Positions 7,922 to 16,239 of a DNA stretch of 25,747 nucleotides are shown here, piece by piece. This stretch comes from Timburyella sp030842085. Lineage in GTDB: Bacteria; Bacillota; Clostridia; Oscillospirales; Acutalibacteraceae. The notes below the pieces were generated by a model that worked only from the letters and a program-made list of their open reading frames with translations, ran no database searches and was not told where the DNA came from. Numbering within the stretch: position 1 is the first letter of the stretch; every line of letters starts with the position of its first letter. Made by a program: the position numbers and the translations under genes. The stretch is from positions 1 through 25,747 of the forward strand of contig JAUUSE010000023.1 in NCBI GenBank assembly GCA_030842085.1, given 5' to 3'.

Positions 7922-8062
7922 ACTTGTGGTGGAGTCTGTCAAAGAGAAGATTTTGTATTTATTATCGGGATTTATCAGATGCGCTGCTAATTGTTACTTT
8001 AAATAAGAAGGACGGGGCTTCGCTATAGAATGCCTGTCCAGCAGACTGTAGATAAAGTCCCG
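7922..8062 (+). promoter_or_regulatory. Structured 5' leader, candidate riboswitch/antiterminator
   Basis: Four nested elements can be drawn. P1 pairs CGGGA-TTTATC (7966-7976) with GATAAA-g-TCCCG (8051-8062), 11 pairs with one bulged G. P2 pairs CTGCT (7984-7988) with AGCAG (8040-8044). P3 pairs GGACGGG (8010-8016) with CCTGTCC (8033-8039) and can extend through TTC/GAA to a GCTATA loop. P3 abuts P2 on its 3' side, while a 21-base A/T-rich strand joins them on the 5' side. The 3' strand of P1 contains four bases (8059-8062) of the 5' arm of the following terminator, so P1 and the terminator exclude each other. That is the layout of an ON-type riboswitch or other antitermination leader. I could not match it to a known class from memory. 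The structure is drawn by eye, and the ligand is unknown. Confidence 0.6.
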
Positions 8063-8082
8063 GACAGTTCCGGGTTTTTTTA
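8059..8082 (+). terminator. Leader terminator upstream of the P-type ATPase gene
   Basis: CCCGGA (8059-8064) pairs with TCCGGG (8069-8074) around CAGT, followed by a run of seven Ts and an AT-rich tail. It stands about 165 bases before the ATPase start and downstream of the operon's promoter. It is therefore in the place of an attenuator rather than a gene-end terminator. Confidence 0.75.
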
Positions 8083-8245
8083 TTATTTAAATTTTATCTT
8101 ACCTTTCCTGCGGAATAACACCGCTGAGAATAATAAATATGTGCTGTTTATACGGCCTGCACAAATTGTTGAGGTGGTGCATTATTTAATAGTTTGTCTC
8201 ATGCCGATTTTACAATGAATTGATTTTTAACAGGTGAAAGGAAAA

Positions 8246-11080
8246 ATGGAAAACAATAATAAGATACAAACTGACACACAGGACATTAAACAGAAAATAC
8301 TTCGTGCGAATTCTGTAGAGGCTTGCAAACTTCTGGCTTCCGACATGCGCGGACTTTCCCAGGAAGAAGCTGAAAAGCGATTAGAAAAGTATGGAAAAAA
8401 TGAGCTGGCGCAGAAAAAACAAACCAGTATGTTTAGAAAGTTGCTCGCCAATTTTACCAGCCTTATGGCGTTGCTGCTGTGGGCCGGCGGCATTATGGCA
8501 TTCATTTCTGGCGCGCCGGAGCTTGGAATTTCGATTTTCTGCGTTAATTTAATTAACGGATTATTTTCTTTTTTCCAAGAATTTAAAGCAGAAAAAGCCA
8601 CTAATGCTCTGCAGAAAATGCTGCCTTCTTACGCCCGTGTAATTCGCGACGGCAATGAGATGAAAATACTCGCGTCTGAAATTGTTCCGGGAGATATTAT
8701 GCTTTTGGAAGAGGGCGACCGTATAAGCGCCGACGCCAGAATTCTTACAAGCAATGATTTTCGCGCCGACCAGTCTACTCTGACGGGTGAGAGCAATCCC
8801 ATCCGCAAAAGCGGAGATGCAATGCAGCAGGAATGCAGTTATTTAGAAGCAGAAAACATGGTCTTTTCCGGTACATCTGCCGCAGCCGGCACCTGCCGTA
8901 CGCTTGTAGTGGCCACGGGTATGGACAGCGAGTTTGGAAAAATTGCCAACCTTACACAGAATACCGAAAAAAGCCTTTCTCCGTTGCAGAAAGAGCTTAA
9001 TATTCTGACAAAGCAGATTGCCGCCATTGCTTTCGGTATTGGACTTGTTTTTCTGCTGATAGCTGTGCTGTTTGTCAAGGATCCGTGGGCGGAAGCTTTC
9101 CTGTTCGCTTTGGGAATGGTCGTCGCTTTTATCCCTGAGGGATTATTGCCCGCGGTTACGCTTTCGCTTGCTTTAGCCGTGCAAAAAATGGCCAAGGAAA
9201 ACGCGTTGGTTAAAAAGTTGTCTGCCGTTGAAACCCTCGGCTGCACCAATGTTATATGCTCTGATAAGACAGGAACACTTACTCAGAACGAGATGACCGT
9301 TAATCATTTATGGATGATGCATACTGAGATGACTGTCAGCGGCGAGGGTTATGCTCCTAACGGAGAAATTAGAGATGGTGACACTGTTGTAACGGCTCAG
9401 AAAAGCAATGCTTTAAACCTCCTCCTCAACGGAGCAGCGTTGTGCGCAAACGCCAAGCTTATTCCTCCGGAAGAAGGAAAAGATAGATATACGGTACTCG
9501 GCGACCCTACTGAGGCGTGCCTCGGAGTGGCGGCGCGCAAGGCCGGTATTGATATTGAAAAAATGAACCAAAATTTCCCGCGGATTATGGAACTCCCATT
9601 TGATTCCAGAAGAAAACGTATGACCACTATTCATCAGATGCGTGAACGCTTTGAGGGAAGCAGCCGAATTGCCTTTTTGAAGGGTGCTCCTAATGAAATT
9701 ATTGAGCTGTGCAGCCGCTACTATGATGTTTCTACCTCACGGACGATGCGGCAGGAGGACAAAGAGCGGATTATGGCAGCTAATGACAAATATGCCAGAG
9801 AAGGGCTGCGCGTTTTGGCAGTCGCCTATCGTCCACTGAGAAAAGATGATGATACTCTACCGGATTCAATTCGTGAATACAGCATTGAAAACATCGAAAG
9901 GGATTTAACTTTTATTGGACTTGTCGCGATGCAGGACCCGCCGCGCAGTGAGGTAAAGGATGCTGTAAGTCTGTGCCGCAGCGCCGGAATTAAAATTATT
10001 ATGATAACCGGCGACTATGGACTTACCGCCGAAAGCATTGCACGTAAGATAGGAATTATTCAGAGCGACGACGCAAGGGTAATATCCGGCAGCGAGCTGG
10101 CTGAGATGGATGATGAAGCCTTAAAGCAGGCTCTTGAGGGCGAAGTCGTGTTTGCTCGTATGGCTCCTGAGCAGAAATACAGGATTGTCTGCGCACTACA
10201 GGAAATGGGAAATATTGTTGCTGTAACGGGCGACGGCGTCAACGACTCCCCCGCCCTTAAAAAGGCCGATATCGGCATTGCCATGGGAATTACCGGCACT
10301 GATGTGGCAAAAGAAGCTGCTGATATGATTTTGAGCGACGATAATTTTGCCACTATTGTCCGCGCTATTGAAGAAGGCCGTACAGTATATAATAATATAC
10401 GCAAGTTTTTACGGTATATTTTTGACAGTAATACGCCGGAAGCAGCGGCGCCGGTCGCTTATTTGCTGTCCGGAGGCTTAATACCCTTGCCGCTGACCGT
10501 TATTCAGATTTTGACTATCGATATCGGTACAGATATGGTACCGGCGTTGGGACTGGGCGCTGAGGCTGCTGAAGCCAATGTAATGCAAAAGCCGCCGCGC
10601 TCAAAAAAGGAACGGCTGTTAAATTGGAATGTAATACTTATAGGCTTTATATGGTATGGCCTGCTGGGAACCTCATTTGCTTTGGGCGGATATTTCCTTG
10701 CAAACTTCCTTAACGGCTGGCCGAGCGTTCCACTGGCGGCTGAGGGCACCGCAGTTTATAATCAGGCTACAACAATGATGCTTGCCGGCGTCGTCTTCTC
10801 GCAGATTGGCATGGTAATGAACAACCGCACCGACTATGAATCTGTGTTTAAGAGAGGACTTTTCAGCAACCGTTATATCAATGCAGGATTAGTAATTGAA
10901 ATTCTTTTGCTGATTGCTGTTATATATGTCCCATTCCTGCACGGAATATTTAACACTGCGCCGATTGGTGTTATTGAGTGGATATATTTAATTTGTATTC
11001 CGTTTATTGTGTTTGGGATTGAAGAAGGAAGAAAGAAGATTATGCGTAAAATTAGAGCGAAAAGGGGCGAGAATAAATGA
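8246..11080 (+). CDS. P-type cation ATPase of the Na,K-ATPase-like (P2C) group
   Basis: This is a membrane cation pump of 944 residues. ATG 8246 is chosen because GAAAGG lies just upstream; GTG 8234 overlaps that site. In order it has the N-terminal cation ATPase domain, two helices, the actuator domain with TGES (180-183), and helices with PEGLL (297-301). The phosphorylation motif DKTGTLT follows (D340), then the nucleotide-binding domain, TGD and TGDGVNDSPALKKADIG hinge motifs, and six C-terminal helices. Residues that separate Na,K-ATPases from SERCA-type Ca pumps are present: PEGLL rather than PEGLP, S-N-x-P-E at 728-732, and IDIGTDMVPA with D759 and D763, which align with the K+/Na+ ligands of the animal alpha subunit. 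It ends with an ATGA overlap onto a TrkA-type gene. Transport of Na+ and/or K+ is inferred from these residues. No beta subunit is visible. Confidence 0.9.
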   Translation: MENNNKIQTDTQDIKQKILRANSVEACKLLASDMRGLSQEEAEKRLEKYGKNELAQKKQTSMFRKLLANFTSLMALLLWAGGIMAFISGAPELGISIFCVNLINGLFSFFQEFKAEKATNALQKMLPSYARVIRDGNEMKILASEIVPGDIMLLEEGDRISADARILTSNDFRADQSTLTGESNPIRKSGDAMQQECSYLEAENMVFSGTSAAAGTCRTLVVATGMDSEFGKIANLTQNTEKSLSPLQKELNILTKQIAAIAFGIGLVFLLIAVLFVKDPWAEAFLFALGMVVAFIPEGLLPAVTLSLALAVQKMAKENALVKKLSAVETLGCTNVICSDKTGTLTQNEMTVNHLWMMHTEMTVSGEGYAPNGEIRDGDTVVTAQKSNALNLLLNGAALCANAKLIPPEEGKDRYTVLGDPTEACLGVAARKAGIDIEKMNQNFPRIMELPFDSRRKRMTTIHQMRERFEGSSRIAFLKGAPNEIIELCSRYYDVSTSRTMRQEDKERIMAANDKYAREGLRVLAVAYRPLRKDDDTLPDSIREYSIENIERDLTFIGLVAMQDPPRSEVKDAVSLCRSAGIKIIMITGDYGLTAESIARKIGIIQSDDARVISGSELAEMDDEALKQALEGEVVFARMAPEQKYRIVCALQEMGNIVAVTGDGVNDSPALKKADIGIAMGITGTDVAKEAADMILSDDNFATIVRAIEEGRTVYNNIRKFLRYIFDSNTPEAAAPVAYLLSGGLIPLPLTVIQILTIDIGTDMVPALGLGAEAAEANVMQKPPRSKKERLLNWNVILIGFIWYGLLGTSFALGGYFLANFLNGWPSVPLAAEGTAVYNQATTMMLAGVVFSQIGMVMNNRTDYESVFKRGLFSNRYINAGLVIEILLLIAVIYVPFLHGIFNTAPIGVIEWIYLICIPFIVFGIEEGRKKIMRKIRAKRGENK

Positions 11081-11727
11081 AAGTAGTAGTTATAGGATGT
11101 GGCAAATTCGGAGTTATGGTGTCGGAACAGCTTGTCCGGAAAAACCACGATGTAGCAATTATAGACAACAACCCGGAAGCTTTTCTTGCGCTGAGTGAGG
11201 AATTTACCGGGCGCACAGTGTGCGGCATAGGCTATGACATAGAAGTGCTTGAGCAGGCCGGCATTGCCACTGCCGATGTGCTCATAAGCTGTGCCAGCAG
11301 CGACTCGCTGAATGCAGTTGTCGCCAATATTGCAAAAAATATATTCCATGTTCCTACTGTTATAGCTCGCATGTATGACCCCATAAGGGCGAGAATGTTT
11401 GAGTCTATGGGAATTTATACCGTATCTATTACCAGGCTTGGCGTGGATAATATTATGGAATGTCTTGAGGGGCACAGAAGCTGGCGTGTTATCCGCAAGC
11501 TTGGCAATGAAGATGTACAGTTCTTAAAGGTTCGTGTGCCAAATGCATTAGTCGGCACCAAGCTCTCAGATTTGACGGTAGAGGGTAAAATGAATTTAAT
11601 CGCACTTGAGAGGCATGGGCATTCCATGCTGCCTGAAACGGACATGTGCTGTGATTATAACGATATGCTGTATTTAGCTGTGCGCAGGGATTATCTGGTA
11701 CAGGCTAGAGAAATGCTGCAGCTGTAG
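11077..11727 (+). CDS. TrkA/RCK-family K+ transport regulatory protein (first copy)
   Basis: This is a cytoplasmic gating subunit of 216 residues. The N-terminal Rossmann (RCK_N) domain has the dinucleotide motif GCGKFG at residues 7-12 and an acidic residue after the second strand (AIIDNN), consistent with NAD(H) binding. The C-terminal TrkA_C domain (about 140-216) includes VPNALVGTKLSDL. Such proteins gate TrkH/KtrB K+ channels. The ATG overlaps the ATPase stop by four bases, so the two are translationally coupled. No TrkH or KtrB gene is in the window. Confidence 0.92.
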   Translation: MKVVVIGCGKFGVMVSEQLVRKNHDVAIIDNNPEAFLALSEEFTGRTVCGIGYDIEVLEQAGIATADVLISCASSDSLNAVVANIAKNIFHVPTVIARMYDPIRARMFESMGIYTVSITRLGVDNIMECLEGHRSWRVIRKLGNEDVQFLKVRVPNALVGTKLSDLTVEGKMNLIALERHGHSMLPETDMCCDYNDMLYLAVRRDYLVQAREMLQL

Positions 11728-11745
11728 GTGGAAAGGAGACAGGCA

Positions 11746-12420
11746 ATGAAAATCATTATTGTTGGCGGCGGCCAGGTGGGCGCATACATTGCAAGCCTGC
11801 TCATTGATAATGGAAACAACGTTACGGTTATTGAGAACAAGGAAAGAGCCATTCAGGCAATGAAGAAAAATGGTCTTCCCGATGACGCTATACTCGTCGG
11901 CGACGGCACTGACGCATTGGTGCTTGAAAAGGCCGGCGTCATGAACTGCAGTGCTCTTGTATGTGCAACGGGTCTTGACGAGGTTAACTTGACTACGGCA
12001 ATGATGGCAAAATTTGAATATGATGTGCCGAAAGTCGTTGCACGTGTAAATAATCCGAGAAACGCGCGCCTATTTAATGCCGGCATGGGTGTGGATGTTA
12101 AAATGAATCAGGCGGATATTATAGGCCACATGATTGCTGATGAAATGAATTATCACTCTATTATGACGCTTATGAAGCTCTCAAAGGGAGAGTACTCGAT
12201 TGTTCGCGTATATGTCGATTATCGTTCTCCTAATGTTGATAAAACTATTGCGGAGATTAATCTGCCTGCACAAACGGTGCTTATTGCAATTTATGAGGAC
12301 GACACTCTTATTATCCCTCACGGTGAAACAGTGATAAGAGCGGGTCAGCATATTCTTGCTTTTGCCGACGAAACCTCTATGCAGGAGCTTAATCGGATTT
12401 TTGGTTCTGATATAGCTTGA
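11746..12420 (+). CDS. TrkA/RCK-family K+ transport regulatory protein (second copy)
   Basis: This RCK protein of 224 residues is related to the one before it but clearly diverged. It has GGGQVG at residues 7-12, an acidic residue after the second strand (VTVIENKE), and a VGDGTD turn followed by LEKAGVMNCSALVCATGLDEVN. A TrkA_C domain follows from about residue 140. ATG 11746 is preferred over GTG 11728 because GAAAGGAG lies between them. It is 18 bases after the first copy, in the same operon, and a terminator follows. Two single-RCK proteins in tandem suggest a heteromeric ring. Confidence 0.92.
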   Translation: MKIIIVGGGQVGAYIASLLIDNGNNVTVIENKERAIQAMKKNGLPDDAILVGDGTDALVLEKAGVMNCSALVCATGLDEVNLTTAMMAKFEYDVPKVVARVNNPRNARLFNAGMGVDVKMNQADIIGHMIADEMNYHSIMTLMKLSKGEYSIVRVYVDYRSPNVDKTIAEINLPAQTVLIAIYEDDTLIIPHGETVIRAGQHILAFADETSMQELNRIFGSDIA

Positions 12421-12802
12421 TTTATCTATTTCCCGCGTGATGCACATTTATCTGTTGCGGCGCTCTTGCGCATTATTAAGATATTAGACGAAGCGTATGC
12501 GCATCGAGCACCTGATGTGTATCTTGCATATTGTAGGTTATATTGGGGATATCAGATAGGTTTAAACAAAAATAATCATATATGTCCGCAGACTTTTTTG
12601 TCTGCTTGCAGCGGCTGGCGGTATGCCTTTTCTGGCGTACTGCCAGCTTTGATTTTTAGCGGCTTAAAAGCGAATGTTTTGTTATCTGCAAAGTCGGTAA
12701 TCATTATTTTAAAACTTACGTTTCCCATATTCAAAAATTTATGCTTCACAAAAGAGTAAAATTTTGTTAAAATATTATCAGTTTGATTTTAAGGAGCTTA
12801 TT
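12421..12802 (+). other. Intergenic region between the cation operon and degV
   Basis: An open frame at 12466-12759 has no ribosome site and a composition unlike its neighbours, and it spans two hairpins, so it is not called a gene. A small GCAGAC/GTCTGC hairpin with a T6 loop lies at 12588-12605, just before the main terminator. The rest is AT-rich and should hold the degV promoter. Confidence 0.5.
12614..12657 (+). terminator. Intrinsic terminator of the ATPase-trkA-trkA operon
   Basis: GCTGGCGGTATGCC (12614-12627) pairs with GGCGTACTGCCAGC (12634-12647) over 14 positions around a TTTTCT loop. The stem is followed by TTTGATTTTT. Both wobble pairs are G·U in plus-strand RNA, in agreement with the operon's direction. 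Confidence 0.85.
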
Positions 12803-13675
12803 ATGAATAAAACAGCTATATGTACCGACAGCAACAGTGGCATTACTCAGTCAGAAGCTAAAGACCTTGGCGTATTTGTGCTGCCTATGCCCTTTGTCTT
12901 AAACGGAAAAGCCTGCTTTGAAGACATTAATCTTACTCAGGCTGAATTTTACGATGCTCTCGCTAAAGGAGCGGAAATTTCCACGTCGCAGCCGGCTGTC
13001 GGAAACGTTACCGACTTATGGGGACGTATTCTGGAAAATTATGATGAAATTGTGCATATACCCATGTCAAGCGGTCTGAGCGCTTCATGCCATACGGCTT
13101 CTATGCTCGCCGAAGATTTTGGCGGAAAGGTAGAAGTCGTAAATAATCAGAGAATATCGGTTACGCAGCGGCAGTCGGTGCTCGACGCTTTAGAAATGGC
13201 AAACAACGGCATAAGCGCCGCTGAAATTAAAGCACGCCTTGAGGCGGCAAAATTTGAATCGAGCATTTATATTATGGTGGACACGCTTAAATATCTTAAA
13301 AAAGGCGGAAGAGTTACTCCCGCGGCGGCAGCTATCGGCACAGTGCTGCAGATTAAGCCGGTGCTGCAAATTCAGGGTGAAAAGCTTGACGCTTTTGCAA
13401 AGGCTCGCGGAGTTAAGCAGGCTAAAAAAATACTTATAGACGCTATGAAGTCCGACTTTGAGGGCAGATTTGCCGACTGCTCTACCCCGGACAAAATGCA
13501 TCTTGAAATGGCTTACACATATAACACCGAGGCGGCGCTGGAATTTAAATCAGAGGTTGAACAGGCTTTTCCTGGGTTTGACATACACATGGATCCACTT
13601 TCACTCAGCGTTTCCTGCCATATCGGCCCCGGCGCGCTGGCTGTTGCCTGCTCTAAAAAAATTGATACAAAATAA
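12803..13675 (+). CDS. DegV-family fatty-acid-binding protein
   Basis: This is a soluble protein of 290 residues, the normal DegV length. The N-terminus reads TAICTDSNSGI like the family pattern of a strand followed by DS/S. It is followed by STSQPAVG (about residue 57) and the MSSGLSASCHTA loop, both part of the lipid-binding cleft. The C-terminal domain contains KYLKKGGRVT and LQIKPVLQIQGEKL. Family members bind fatty acids, and some act as FakB in exogenous fatty acid activation with FakA. No fakA is nearby. AAGGAG at 12791-12796 fixes ATG 12803. It appears to be a single-gene unit. Confidence 0.93.
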   Translation: MNKTAICTDSNSGITQSEAKDLGVFVLPMPFVLNGKACFEDINLTQAEFYDALAKGAEISTSQPAVGNVTDLWGRILENYDEIVHIPMSSGLSASCHTASMLAEDFGGKVEVVNNQRISVTQRQSVLDALEMANNGISAAEIKARLEAAKFESSIYIMVDTLKYLKKGGRVTPAAAAIGTVLQIKPVLQIQGEKLDAFAKARGVKQAKKILIDAMKSDFEGRFADCSTPDKMHLEMAYTYNTEAALEFKSEVEQAFPGFDIHMDPLSLSVSCHIGPGALAVACSKKIDTK

Positions 13676-14107
13676 TTTTGGCCACGCGGTCTGAGATGCA
13701 TAGCTTTATCGATAGCATACTCTCATAATTTGAGGAAGTAGCAAGATTGCTGTCGCGGCTATATGCAATTTTATGAGATTGATATTTTACATTTAATGGC
13801 CTGACTATTTTTGTAAAACTATAATTGAATATACGATTATATAATCATGCGGATATTATATTTATACAAAAGCGGAAATTAAGTCTTGCGATTAGTCTAT
13901 CAGAGCAGTTTTATATATCCAGGCGGCACGTGGTGCGAAACAGCCCTACTAATTTCCCGCATTTTAAAAATATGCAAAGTATTTTTATGTGTGATAAAAG
14001 CTTATATATCTGCGAATATAAATTTATAGAATTATTTATGTATTGCAATTTACACTATCGGGTAATATACTAATAACTAAGATATGCAAATGAAAGGATG
14101 AGAACTT
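13676..14107. other. Intergenic stretch between degV and the DUF1858 gene
   Basis: This stretch has 432 bases with no supportable gene. The open frame at 13825-14073 has no ribosome site and a biased, AT-driven composition. CTCATAA near 13723 and TTATGAG near 13770 could close a weak stem over about 40 bases, but no T-run or known motif follows. The promoter of the next operon must lie toward the 3' end. Confidence 0.45.
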
Positions 14108-14305
14108 ATGACAGTTACTAAAGATACATTAATAGGTGAAATTCTCGACGCCGATATGACCACTGCCGAATACTTCCTTGAGATGGGCATGCACTGCCTT
14201 GGCTGCCCTGCTTCAAGAGGCGAGAGCATTGAGCAGGCCTGTGAGGTACACGGCGTTGACGTTAACGAGCTTATAGAAAAGCTCAATTCACATATGAATG
14301 CATAG
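14108..14305 (+). CDS. DUF1858 redox-disulfide domain protein
   Basis: This is a complete 65-residue protein of the DUF1858 / hybrid-cluster-associated disulfide-domain family. The diagnostic part is GMHCLGCPAS, with a CxxC pair, set between two helices; LIGEILDADM and ACEVHGVDVNELIEKL are family-like. Small proteins of this type are thought to be redox or metal-cluster partners, but the exact role is unknown. GAAAGG upstream of ATG 14108 supports the start. It ends three bases before the trmK start, so the two are almost certainly cotranscribed. Confidence 0.9.
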   Translation: MTVTKDTLIGEILDADMTTAEYFLEMGMHCLGCPASRGESIEQACEVHGVDVNELIEKLNSHMNA

Positions 14306-14308
14306 TTT

Positions 14309-14989
14309 ATGCAAAATTTGAGCAACAGGCTGCAGACGGCGGCTCAGTTTTGCAGAGACGGCGCCGCTATTGCCGATATAGGCACTGACCACGCTTATCT
14401 GCCAATATATCTTGTGCAGACAGGCAGGGCTGTTAGGGCAATAGCTTCTGATATAGCGCCGGGGCCGCTTAATTCTGCTAAAAAAAATATTGATGCAGCA
14501 GGGCTTGCCGGCTTTATCGAATTAAGGCTTGGCAACGGCCTTACCACTATAGGCGCCCAGGACGCAGATGATATTTTTATCTGTGGAATGGGCGGTCTTG
14601 TTATGTCTGAAATGATTGACAACGCCGCATGGCTTAGGCAGGGTGGCAAGCGGCTAATTTTGCAGCCTATGACTAAGGCGTATGAGCTTAGAAAATTCTT
14701 GTTCTCAAGCGGATTTGATATTATAGCCGAAAAGGCAGTGCGCGACGCACAGAAAATATACACAGTCATGTGCGCTGAGTATGCCGGAAGCGTGGATTAT
14801 GAAGATTTACTCTGCTACACCGGCCGGCTTGCTCCGGGCACTGATGCTTTTGCCCGTGATTATCTTATAAAGGTATGCTCTGACCTTGACAACAGGATAA
14901 ACGGCGCTAAGGCTACGGGAGACTATGCCGCCGCATCGTACTTATTATCTATAAAGGCAAAGATTGAAGAAATTACCGATGTCAAATGA
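14309..14989 (+). CDS. trmK: tRNA (adenine-22-N1)-methyltransferase TrmK
   Basis: This is an SAM-dependent methyltransferase of 226 residues that should make m1A22 in bacterial tRNAs. The SAM-binding motif is DIGTDHAYLPIYL (about residues 23-35), the acidic loop is IASDIAPGPL, and the family-specific FICGMGG and LQPMTKAYELRKFL follow. It matches Bacillus subtilis YqfN/TrmK in length and motif order. The neighbouring Nif3-like gene (YqfO in B. subtilis) confirms the assignment, because that pair is widely conserved. ATG 14309 has no clear ribosome site and probably relies on coupling to the DUF1858 gene. Confidence 0.93.
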   Translation: MQNLSNRLQTAAQFCRDGAAIADIGTDHAYLPIYLVQTGRAVRAIASDIAPGPLNSAKKNIDAAGLAGFIELRLGNGLTTIGAQDADDIFICGMGGLVMSEMIDNAAWLRQGGKRLILQPMTKAYELRKFLFSSGFDIIAEKAVRDAQKIYTVMCAEYAGSVDYEDLLCYTGRLAPGTDAFARDYLIKVCSDLDNRINGAKATGDYAAASYLLSIKAKIEEITDVK

Positions 14990-15119
14990 GCCGCAAGTTT
15001 ATTTTTAAGCTTATACTGTGCAGATTAGGCATTTAAAAACAACATCTTTTTATCATGATTTGGCACTGCATTTATAAACGCAGGATTTATTCTCTTATTT
15101 GTTTTAGGGAGGCGGCAAT

Positions 15120-15890
15120 ATGTGTACCGTCGGAGATATTTATAATTATATTGATAAATTTGCTCCATTTGAAAGCTGTGCAGAGTGGGACAATGTCGGG
15201 CTGCTTGTCGGGGATAAATCTAAGGCTGTGAAAAGAGCCGCTGTGGCGCTTGATATTACTCCTCACAATGTTATGAAAGCCGCTGAGGCAGGATGTAATC
15301 TGATTATAAGCCATCACCCGGTTATATTTCACCCCATTAAAGCTCTGAACTCTCAGAGCGCGTCATACCTGCTCGCTAAGTATGACATAAGCGCGATTTG
15401 CGCGCATACTAACCTTGACGCGGCGGCGGGCGGCGTAAACGATGTTTTGGCAAATGTCATTGGATTAAGAGATGTAAGACCAATATATTCTAAAGAAAGC
15501 GAAAATTTGGCCTTTGGAAGACTTGGCGTGCTTACACAAAGCATTAAGGCAAAGGATTTTGCACAGGTCATAAAAGAGCATCTTGGTGCGCCGCGCGTGG
15601 ACTTTACCTGCGGTGATAAAGAAATAAAAACCGTTGCCGTATCCTCCGGCAGCGGGGCGGATTTATATATTGACTTTTGCATTGAGAGCAATATAGACGC
15701 GTTTGTTACATCTGAGATTAAGCACCACCAGTATTTGGAGGCGGTGCAGGCGGGATTATGCATTATTGACGCTGGGCATTTCTGCACCGAAAGAATTATC
15801 TGCAAACCTCTTGCGGATATGCTATCCGCTGCATTTTCCACCGCAGAATTTGTTATTTTGGACGAAGTTGCACCTTATCAAAGTCTGTAG
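15120..15890 (+). CDS. Nif3-like dinuclear metal-center protein (GTP cyclohydrolase 1 type 2 family)
   Basis: This is a soluble protein of 256 residues of the Nif3/YbgI/YqfO family, which forms hexameric rings with a two-metal site. Visible ligands are the ISHHPVIF histidines, HTNLD, and the C-terminal DAGHFCTE. The N-terminus has the usual AEWDNVGLLVGD. It is the short form: the extra PII-like domain inserted in B. subtilis YqfO is absent. The biochemical role of the family is unsettled. GGGAGG precedes ATG 15120. The gene follows trmK after 130 bases, the conserved order. Confidence 0.93.
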   Translation: MCTVGDIYNYIDKFAPFESCAEWDNVGLLVGDKSKAVKRAAVALDITPHNVMKAAEAGCNLIISHHPVIFHPIKALNSQSASYLLAKYDISAICAHTNLDAAAGGVNDVLANVIGLRDVRPIYSKESENLAFGRLGVLTQSIKAKDFAQVIKEHLGAPRVDFTCGDKEIKTVAVSSGSGADLYIDFCIESNIDAFVTSEIKHHQYLEAVQAGLCIIDAGHFCTERIICKPLADMLSAAFSTAEFVILDEVAPYQSL

Positions 15891-16239
15891 GTTCATATAT
15901 CTGGTTTATCTCTGCTTTTTGCGGATTTTGCCTTTATCTCTAATTATCGCATGACGCGCGTATATTTTTGTCGGCGGCAATGAGCTTTAAAATATATCGG
16001 TGCATATAGAAATCCGCATCCACACTATTTATGGATGCTGCGCATTTATATCTGAAAAGTGATAAAAGCTTTGTGCGGACGGCTGAGTGTTAATATTTTA
16101 CAAATTTACACAGTCTGCGGTAAGATGCTAGGAGCACTATACTGAAGCGGCGCCGTTGCACAGATGATATGCTGTTCGCGGCAGAGTTTGGAAAAACATT
16201 TAAATTTAACTTTACTATTTACGAAAGGACATGCTTAAA
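15891..16239. other. Intergenic stretch between the nif3 and rqcH genes
   Basis: No gene is supported here. A short hairpin GCATCCA/TGGATGC (16016-16022 with 16032-16038) is present but has no T-run, so it is not a clear terminator. The promoter of rqcH is not obvious. Confidence 0.4.

Noticed and set aside
7922..8082. Leader as a T-box or M-box element
   Set aside because: No T-box specifier/TGGNACCGCG sequence and no recognisable M-box conserved segments could be found.
8030..8218. Possible leader peptide of 62 codons upstream of the ATPase
   Set aside because: It starts inside helix P3 and reads through the leader terminator, with no ribosome site. A translated leader is less likely than an RNA structure, though not excluded.
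12466..12759. Open frame of 97 codons after the trkA genes
   Set aside because: No ribosome site, it covers two hairpins including the operon terminator, and its composition is unlike real proteins here.
13825..14073. Open frame of 82 codons between degV and the DUF1858 gene
   Set aside because: AT-driven composition, no ribosome site, no recognisable motif.
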